A stretch of 10,961 bases of DNA from B1Sed10-231 sp046483385. Its GTDB lineage: Bacteria; Planctomycetota; Brocadiia; SM23-32. The notes beneath the pieces are model-generated. The model was not told the DNA's origin. It did not search any database and saw only the letters and a program-made list of their open reading frames with translations. Both the position numbers and the translations under genes were made by a program. Positions within the stretch are counted from its first letter, which is position 1; each line of letters begins with the position of its first letter. The DNA is taken from NCBI GenBank assembly GCA_046483385.1, contig JAWODG010000020.1, forward strand, positions 1 through 10,961, read 5' to 3'. Of this stretch, positions 7,339-10,961 are shown piece after piece.

Positions 7339-7926
7339 TCAGGGTTCCGGGCGGGGGGAGGCGTTGTAGATCTCCCCGCCCGTCTCGACGTAGAACCGCA
7401 GCACGGACGCCGCCTCCTCCCGCAGCACGCCCCGGACGACCTCGATGCCCCGCCGACGCAACTCGCCGGGCCAGTCGGCGGGCTTCGGTCCTTCGTCGAA
7501 GCCGACGGCCACGGCATCCTCCCCGCTGGCGCCGCATACCAGCCGCTCGACGCCCGACCACAGCACGGCTCCGATGCACATGACGCACGGGTCCGTGCTG
7601 GAGACCAGCTCGCAGGCGGGCAGATCAGGCCGGCTCAGATCGTAGCTGCCCAGCCGGGCCTGCGCCAGCGTCAGGGCCACAAGCTCCGCGTGAAACGATG
7701 AGCAGTTGCTCGCAATGACACGGTTGACGCCCGCGCTGACCAGCCGGCCGGAGTCGCTCTCGAACACGGCCGCCGCGAAGGGGCCGCCCGTCCCATGCTC
7801 CACGTTGAGCCGCGAGAGCCGTATCACCAGCCGCATGCGGTCCCGCGCGCCCTCCAGCGGCCGCTCCAGTTCGGACGCCTCGGTCACCCAGTCTGGCACG
7901 CTCACTGTGACCTCGGGCAACTCCAT
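7339..7926 (-). CDS. Cytidine/deoxycytidylate-fold deaminase, guanine-deaminase-like
   Basis: This 195-residue protein has the zinc-dependent CDA-fold signature: H79-A-E81 (zinc ligand and proton-shuttling glutamate) and P113-C114-V-M-C117 (two zinc-binding cysteines). The spacing and the segment GPFAAAVFE (48-56) fit the purine/tRNA-adenosine branch (GuaD, TadA) rather than cytidine deaminase. The tail VLRFYVETGGEIYN (176-189) resembles the C-terminal region of free-base deaminases such as guanine deaminase more than TadA, but this is a judgement by eye. It is probably a soluble cytosolic enzyme. The start at 7926 has GAGGA nine bases upstream. A divergent tRNA-Leu gene lies on the other strand, and the sulfatase follows 77 bases downstream. 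No pathway link between the two is obvious. Confidence 0.85.
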   Translation of the reverse strand: MELPEVTVSVPDWVTEASELERPLEGARDRMRLVIRLSRLNVEHGTGGPFAAAVFESDSGRLVSAGVNRVIASNCSSFHAELVALTLAQARLGSYDLSRPDLPACELVSSTDPCVMCIGAVLWSGVERLVCGASGEDAVAVGFDEGPKPADWPGELRRRGIEVVRGVLREEAASVLRFYVETGGEIYNASPRPEP

Positions 7927-7975
7927 CAGCGTGGTTCCTCACTCGACGCATGAACTTCAGGGAAACGGCTCCGCC

Positions 7976-8004
7976 AGCATAGCCGCCTGCTCAGCGCGGG
8001 ACAA
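7976..8004 (-). promoter_or_regulatory. Possible promoter for the deaminase gene
   Basis: On the minus strand TTGTCC (8004-7999) is separated by 17 bases from TATGCT (7981-7976). Predicted transcription starts near 7969, about 43 bases before the ATG at 7926. The -35 and -10 each match the consensus in four of six positions. It is divergent from the tRNA promoter, whose -35 begins only 12 bases away at 8016. Confidence 0.35.
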
Positions 8005-8015
8005 GTCGCCTCAGC

Positions 8016-8044
8016 TTGACAGTCCGCCGGGGCTCTCGGATAAT
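8016..8044 (+). promoter_or_regulatory. Near-consensus sigma70 promoter of the tRNA-Leu gene
   Basis: TTGACA (8016-8021) is a perfect -35 and GATAAT (8039-8044) is a five-of-six -10, with an optimal 17-base spacer. Transcription should start near 8051, about nine bases before the mature tRNA at 8060. This is the strongest promoter in the window, as expected for a stable RNA. Confidence 0.85.
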
Positions 8045-8052
8045 GGCGGACT
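8021..8052. repeat. Inverted repeat flanking the tRNA promoter -10 box
   Basis: AGTCCGCC (8021-8028) and GGCGGACT (8045-8052) are perfect 8-base inverted copies, 16 bases apart. The left arm starts at the last base of the -35 box and the right arm ends at about the predicted start site, so the -10 sits in the centre. Such symmetry could be an operator or could affect promoter melting. It may also be coincidence. Confidence 0.5.
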
Positions 8053-8059
8053 GAGAGGT

Positions 8060-8149
8060 GCGGATGTGGCGGAATCGGCAGACGCGCCAGGTTGAGGGCC
8101 TGGTGGACCTTACCCGTCCATGGGGGTTCGAATCCCCCCATCCGCACCA
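8060..8149 (+). tRNA. tRNA-Leu, anticodon GAG
   Basis: A full class II cloverleaf can be drawn. The acceptor GCGGATG (8060-8066) pairs with CATCCGC (8139-8145). The D arm lies at about 8069-8085. The anticodon stem CCAGG/CCTGG (8087-8091, 8099-8103) holds loop TTGAGGG, with anticodon GAG at 8094-8096. A long variable stem TGGAC/GTCCA (8104-8108, 8116-8120) identifies a class II tRNA. The T stem GGGGG/CCCCC encloses TTCGAAT (8127-8133). Discriminator A8146 is that of leucine tRNAs, and CCA (8147-8149) is encoded. It reads CUC and, by wobble, CUU. Five T residues follow at once (8150-8154) and may aid termination. Confidence 0.97.
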
Positions 8150-8184
8150 TTTTTATGTACGCTCCCCGCCCCCTCTTCTGCCGC

Positions 8185-8225
8185 CCCCCGGGTCACCACG
8201 CACGGTTTACGTCGCGTGCCGGGGG
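8185..8225. repeat. Long imperfect dyad upstream of dodecin
   Basis: CCCCCGG (8185-8191) pairs with CCGGGGG (8219-8225). Inside it, CACGCACG (8197-8204) pairs with CGT-c-GCGTG (8210-8218) around a five-base loop. That is 15 base pairs with a five-base bulge on the left and a one-base bulge on the right. No T-run follows on either strand, so an ordinary terminator is unlikely. It overlaps the -35 and spacer of the promoter at 8206-8234, which suggests a regulatory site. Confidence 0.5.
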
Positions 8226-8234
8226 CCCTACAAT
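8206..8234 (+). promoter_or_regulatory. Probable promoter of the dodecin gene
   Basis: TTTACG (8206-8211) and TACAAT (8229-8234) are separated by exactly 17 bases. The -10 matches the consensus in five of six positions, the -35 in three or four. Transcription would start near 8241, leaving a leader of about 88 bases before the ATG at 8329. The GC-rich spacer belongs to the dyad described at 8185-8225. Confidence 0.5.
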
Positions 8235-8328
8235 GCGGATAGAGACGATCAACCCAATCACCCGGCGGGCGTGGGGGCCGCGGTCGGGTCTTCGCGCTCA
8301 GGGGGCTATTGCCGAAAGGGGGCGCATC

Positions 8329-8532
8329 ATGTCAGTCGCAAAGGTCGTCGAGATCAGTGCCACGTCGGAGCAAAGCTTCGAGGACGCCATCCGCCGGGGC
8401 ATCAGGAGGACCGCCGAGACGGTGGAGGACATCCAGGGGGCCTGGATCAAGGAACAGAAGGTTGACATCGAGGACGGCGAGATCGTGCGGTTTCGCGTGG
8501 ATATGAAGATCACGTTCATCGTGCACGAATGA
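8329..8532 (+). CDS. Dodecin, flavin-binding small protein
   Basis: This 67-residue protein matches the dodecin family in length and pattern: an N-terminal strand (AKVVEISATS), an amphipathic helix (EDAIRRGIRRTAETV, 18-32), the QGAWIKEQ segment with W39, and two strands ending VDMKITFIVHE. Dodecins form hollow dodecamers that store or sequester flavins such as riboflavin, FMN or FAD, with the conserved tryptophan stacking on the isoalloxazine ring. The start at 8329 is set by the family N-terminus and by an AAAGGGGG purine run upstream. The frame is open further upstream but runs back into the tRNA gene. It is flanked by its own promoter and a hairpin after the stop, so it is likely monocistronic. 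A flavin-buffering role beside a flavoprotein hydrogenase is plausible but not shown by sequence. Confidence 0.92.
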   Translation: MSVAKVVEISATSEQSFEDAIRRGIRRTAETVEDIQGAWIKEQKVDIEDGEIVRFRVDMKITFIVHE

Positions 8533-8566
8533 GCCGGCTCAGTCAGCGTTGACGGTCCGAGCCGGC
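8533..8566 (+). terminator. Hairpin immediately after dodecin
   Basis: GCCGGCTC (8533-8540) pairs perfectly with GAGCCGGC (8559-8566). Within the loop GTCA (8542-8545) pairs with TGAC (8550-8553) around GCGT. The stem starts at the base after the dodecin stop, a typical place for a 3' stabilising or terminating hairpin. No T-run follows, so if it terminates it may be an L-shaped or factor-assisted terminator. Its right half overlaps a weak promoter candidate at 8549-8577. Confidence 0.4.
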
Positions 8567-8577
8567 AGCGCTAATGT
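8549..8577 (+). promoter_or_regulatory. Possible promoter for the DJ-1/CopB unit
   Basis: TTGACG (8549-8554) is a five-of-six -35. After 17 bases comes TAATGT (8572-8577), which matches the -10 only in its first, second and last positions. A start near 8584 would give a leader of about 180 bases before the gene at 8766. It would begin inside the first helix of the candidate structured RNA at 8575-8703, so either the start site or that helix is slightly misplaced. Confidence 0.3.
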
Positions 8578-8703
8578 GGACAAGAGGCACGGGGGCAAGA
8601 CCGGTGAGGGGCCGGTCGGACGCCTCAAGGGAGTTGCGCATCCGCAATGCCATTCTGAACCAAGGACCGGTTAACCGGACAAAAAAGGTAGGAAATGTCC
8701 GTA
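8575..8703 (+). ncRNA. Candidate structured leader RNA of unknown class
   Basis: This non-coding stretch can form a closed multi-helix fold. TGTGGACA (8575-8582) pairs with TGTCCGTA (8696-8703), eight pairs with two G-U wobbles. GAGGC/GCCTC (8584-8588, 8622-8626) encloses GACCGG/CCGGTC (8599-8604, 8612-8617) across an asymmetric internal loop. GTTGCG/CGCAAT (8633-8638, 8643-8648) has a four-base loop. CCGGTTAACCGG (8667-8678) is a 12-base palindrome. GACCGGT occurs twice (8599, 8665), so the second copy could compete for CCGGTC and switch the fold. It lies 63 bases before the DJ-1 gene, in the position of a cis-regulatory leader. I do not recognise a known riboswitch class; the fold was built by eye. 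Confidence 0.3.
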
Positions 8704-8765
8704 GATGGCGAGACGCAGCCCGGAGGCGGAGGGTCGCGGCTCCAGACTCGAGGGGGGCAAGTTAG

Positions 8766-9287
8766 ATGCAGGCGATCATACTGGCGGCCGACGGGGTGGA
8801 GGACAGGGAACTGCTGTATCCGTGCGACAGGCTCCGGGAGGAGGGCGTGCGGGTGGACATAGCCGCACCGGAGCCCGGTCCGATCGCGGGGCGCCATAAC
8901 TGCTACCCCATCGAGGCCACCCAGGCCTTCTTCGACATGTGGGGCGCCGACTATTACGACGTCCTGGTCCTGCCCGGCGGCACCGCGCCCGAGCGGATAC
9001 GGCACAACGGCCGGGTCCACGCCCTCATCCGCGACATGCTGGGGGCGGGCAAAGTCGTCGTAGCCATCGGCCACGGCGTGGAGACTCTGGTCTCCCTGGA
9101 CGTGCTGGACGGTCGGCGGGCCACCTGCGCGCCCGGCGTGCGCGACGAGCTGGAGCTGGCGGGCGCGCAGTACGTCGACGAGCCCGTCGTGGTGGACGGG
9201 AATCTCATAACGGGCCGCGGGGTGGACGACCTGCCCCACATCTGCCGCGAGATGATCGAAGCCCTCAGACCGCAGATCGAAGATTGA
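8766..9287 (+). CDS. DJ-1/PfpI-family protein lacking the usual nucleophilic cysteine
   Basis: This 173-residue protein has the DJ-1/PfpI (class I glutamine amidotransferase-like) fold. It shows the opening strand and DGVEDREL (9-16) with the acidic residue that normally activates the nucleophile, DVLVLPGG (65-72), the elbow AIGHGVETL (100-108), and TGRGVDDLPHICREMIEAL near the C-terminus. Family members such as PfpI and YhbO carry AICHG at the elbow and act as protease-like, glyoxalase or deglycase-type stress proteins. Here codon GGC gives glycine 102 in place of cysteine, one base from TGC, so the classical chemistry is probably absent. The start at 8766 has GAGGGGGG nine bases upstream. 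The ATPase gene follows after 13 bases with its own ribosome site, indicating an operon and possibly a metal-stress role. Confidence 0.88.
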   Translation: MQAIILAADGVEDRELLYPCDRLREEGVRVDIAAPEPGPIAGRHNCYPIEATQAFFDMWGADYYDVLVLPGGTAPERIRHNGRVHALIRDMLGAGKVVVAIGHGVETLVSLDVLDGRRATCAPGVRDELELAGAQYVDEPVVVDGNLITGRGVDDLPHICREMIEALRPQIED

Positions 9288-9300
9288 AGGAGGAACGTCC

Positions 9301-10893
9301 GTGAACTCGCATGAACACGAGCATCGCGAAGACGAACGGAAGGCTTCCTCCCGGCGGGCCGGAGAAGAGACGGCACGCGGCGGAGGGCATCATAGTCACC
9401 ACGCCATGATGGCGGCGGACTTCAAGCGGCGCTTCTGGATATCGCTCGCCCTGACTCTACCCGTGCTCGCCCTCGCGCCGATGATCCAGGAGTGGCTCGG
9501 CCTCGAGGAAGCACTGAGCTTCCCCGGGGACAGCTACATTCAGTGGGCCCTGGCCACCGCCATCTTCCTCTACGGCGGCTGGCCGTTCCTTAGCGGGCTG
9601 GCGAAGGAGCTGCGCAAGAAGCAGCCCGGCATGATGGTGTTGATCGGGCTGGCGATCTCCGTAGCCTACTTCTACAGCACGCTGGTGGTCTTCGGCCTCA
9701 CCGGCAAAGTGTTCTTCTGGGAACTGGCCACGCTGATCGACATCATGCTGCTGGGGCATTGGATCGAGATGCGGTCGGTCATGGGCGCCTCCCGCGCCCT
9801 GGAAGAGCTGGTCAAGCTCATGCCGTCGGAGGCCCACCGGCTCACGGACGGCGGCCAGACCGAGGATGTCCCGGTCAGCGAACTCGAGAAGGGCGACCGG
9901 GTGCTGGTCAAGCCCGGCGAGAAGGTCCCCATAGACGGTGTCATCGTCGAAGGCCGCACCAGCGTCAACGAATCGATGCTGACCGGCGAGAGCAAGCCGG
10001 TCGAGAAGGCCGAAGGCGACGAGGCCATAGGCGGCGCGGTCAACGGCGAGTCCTCCTTCACCATAGAGGTGCAGAAGACCGGGGACGAGACCTACCTCTC
10101 GCAGGTGGTCAACATGGTGCGGGAGGCGCAGGAGACGCGTTCCCGCACGCAGGACCTGGCGGACCGGGCCGCCCTCTGGCTCACCATAATCGCCATCACG
10201 GCCGGCACGATCACACTGGCCATCTGGCTGACGGCGGGCCGGGCATTCGACTTCTCGCTGGAGCGCATGGTGACGGTCATGGTCATCACCTGCCCGCATG
10301 CCCTGGGGCTGGCCATTCCCCTGGTGGTGGCGGTATCCACGGCGATGGCGGCGCGGCGTGGCCTGCTGATCCGTGACAGGTCCTCGTTCGAGCGGGCCCG
10401 TGGCATCCAGGCCGTCGTCTTCGACAAGACAGGCACGCTGACCGAGGGCCGCTTCGGGGTGACCGATGTGGTCGCACTGGACGAGATGGACGAGGAGGAA
10501 GTGCTGCGCCTTGCGGCAAGCGTCGAGAGCCATTCAGAGCATCCCATCGCGCAGGGGGTCGTAGAAGGGGCCCAGGAGCGGGAGCTGGAGTACCCCAGCC
10601 CCAGGGAGTTCAAGGCGATACCCGGCAAGGGGGCTGAGGCGCAGGTGGACGGACGGCTCATCCGCACCGTCAGCCCCGGCTACCTGGAGGAGAACGGCAT
10701 CTCCGTCGAGGATGAGGAGCCGGAGCGTTTGGCCGGACAGGGCAAAACCGTGGTCTATGTGCTGGATGAAGACCGCCCGATGGGCGCCATCGCCCTGGCC
10801 GACATCATCCGGGAGGAGTCGCGGGAGGCCCTGGACCGCCTTAAGGAACGCGGCGTCAAAGTGATGATGCTCATCACGGGCAGATTGGGATGA
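9301..10893 (+). CDS. CopB-like P1B copper/silver ATPase, truncated at the C-terminus
   Basis: This 530-residue frame is a heavy-metal P-type ATPase. It starts at GTG 9301, with AGGAGG seven bases upstream. A His-rich N-terminus (HEHEH near residue 4, HHSHH at 30-34) precedes DFKRRFWISL and about four membrane segments. Then come the actuator TGES (228-231), the membrane motif C331-P-H333 and two further helix segments. After them lie the phosphorylation site D375-KTGT and the nucleotide-domain SEHPIAQG with H414-P415. The CPH motif and His-rich start are typical of the CopB (P1B-3) Cu/Ag exporters. Full-length relatives have roughly 700 residues. Here the frame ends MLITGRLG, losing the expected TGD, the GDGxNDxPAL hinge and the last two helices, so it should be inactive as it stands. 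Similarity breaks at about 10881, coinciding with a composition change. A pseudogene, an insertion or an assembly edge would all explain this. Confidence 0.9.
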   Translation: MNSHEHEHREDERKASSRRAGEETARGGGHHSHHAMMAADFKRRFWISLALTLPVLALAPMIQEWLGLEEALSFPGDSYIQWALATAIFLYGGWPFLSGLAKELRKKQPGMMVLIGLAISVAYFYSTLVVFGLTGKVFFWELATLIDIMLLGHWIEMRSVMGASRALEELVKLMPSEAHRLTDGGQTEDVPVSELEKGDRVLVKPGEKVPIDGVIVEGRTSVNESMLTGESKPVEKAEGDEAIGGAVNGESSFTIEVQKTGDETYLSQVVNMVREAQETRSRTQDLADRAALWLTIIAITAGTITLAIWLTAGRAFDFSLERMVTVMVITCPHALGLAIPLVVAVSTAMAARRGLLIRDRSSFERARGIQAVVFDKTGTLTEGRFGVTDVVALDEMDEEEVLRLAASVESHSEHPIAQGVVEGAQERELEYPSPREFKAIPGKGAEAQVDGRLIRTVSPGYLEENGISVEDEEPERLAGQGKTVVYVLDEDRPMGAIALADIIREESREALDRLKERGVKVMMLITGRLG

Positions 10894-10961
10894 ATTGTTC
10901 ATGCTCCACCTCTGGCAACACAGCCCCAAGAACGTGTCATGCAACACGGTCAATACAGTGT
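10882..10961. other. Lower-GC sequence after the ATPase break, possible mobile-element edge
   Basis: From about 10882 none of the three plus-strand frames continues the ATPase. By hand count these 80 bases are about 49% GC, against roughly two-thirds in the rest of the window. Two plus frames and one minus frame remain open to the window end, but none gives a recognisable protein. No terminal inverted repeat can be tested because only one side is visible. An insertion-sequence end, a rearrangement junction or a chimeric assembly end are all possible. Confidence 0.35.

Noticed and set aside
8636..8653. Attachment-site-like duplicate of the tRNA-Leu 3' end
   Set aside because: Only CATCCGCA (8 bases) matches the tRNA end, there is no integrase, and the genes between look chromosomal. 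Chance match.
8589..8695. Cyclic-di-GMP-I (GEMM) riboswitch
   Set aside because: Short pieces resemble it in order (GGCAA, GGACGC, GAACCA, GGTAGG), but the GCAAAGCC core pairing and the conserved 3' half are absent. I kept only an unclassified structured leader.
8574..8765. A 63-residue open frame before the DJ-1 gene
   Set aside because: Very arginine-rich, no ribosome site, no family resemblance, and it lies in the structured leader; likely a composition artefact.
10861..10900. Foldback (self-chimeric) assembly artefact at the inverted repeat
   Set aside because: Sequence after the repeat is not the reverse complement of sequence before it.
10882..10961. Simple frameshift in the ATPase
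   Set aside because: Translating the other two frames past 10881 gives nothing like the expected P-type ATPase continuation.

Overview
This window is GC-rich bacterial DNA, roughly two-thirds G+C by eye, with dense genes, clear Shine-Dalgarno sites and frequent ATA isoleucine codons despite the high GC. Gene content suggests an anaerobic or facultative bacterium with hydrogen metabolism. A C-type sulfatase without an evident signal peptide is compatible with PVC-type, Armatimonadota-like or similar lineages, but nothing here fixes the phylum.

Layout. Positions 1-340 are a non-coding upstream region with a 16-bp palindrome, a possible sigma70 promoter and a leader hairpin. Positions 341-5746 hold a complete plus-strand hoxE-F-U-Y-H-W cluster. 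It encodes a group 3d bidirectional NAD(H)-linked [NiFe]-hydrogenase (diaphorase HoxE, HoxF, HoxU; hydrogenase HoxY, HoxH) and the endopeptidase HoxW that matures HoxH. The first four genes overlap. An 8-bp-stem hairpin sits between hoxH and hoxW. No hyp genes for metal-centre assembly are present, so they must lie elsewhere.

Positions 5759-7926 are on the minus strand: a cytidine/guanine-deaminase-family protein followed by a cytoplasmic-looking sulfatase that converges on hoxW with only 12 bp between stop codons. Positions 8016-8149 hold a near-consensus promoter and a tRNA-Leu(GAG). Dodecin (8329-8532) follows, behind a promoter overlapped by a long imperfect dyad.

Positions 8533-8765 are a non-coding stretch that can fold into a closed multi-helix structure (8575-8703). 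It precedes a two-gene unit: a DJ-1/PfpI-family protein whose usual nucleophilic cysteine is glycine, and a CopB-like P1B copper/silver ATPase. The ATPase loses family similarity at the TGD motif (about 10881). The last 80 bases drop to about 49% GC, which suggests a mobile-element boundary or rearrangement at the edge of the window.

Most genes belong to known families. The points most worth checking are the structured leader at 8575-8703, the cysteine-less DJ-1 protein paired with a copper pump, the broken ATPase, and the dyads overlapping the tRNA and dodecin promoters.
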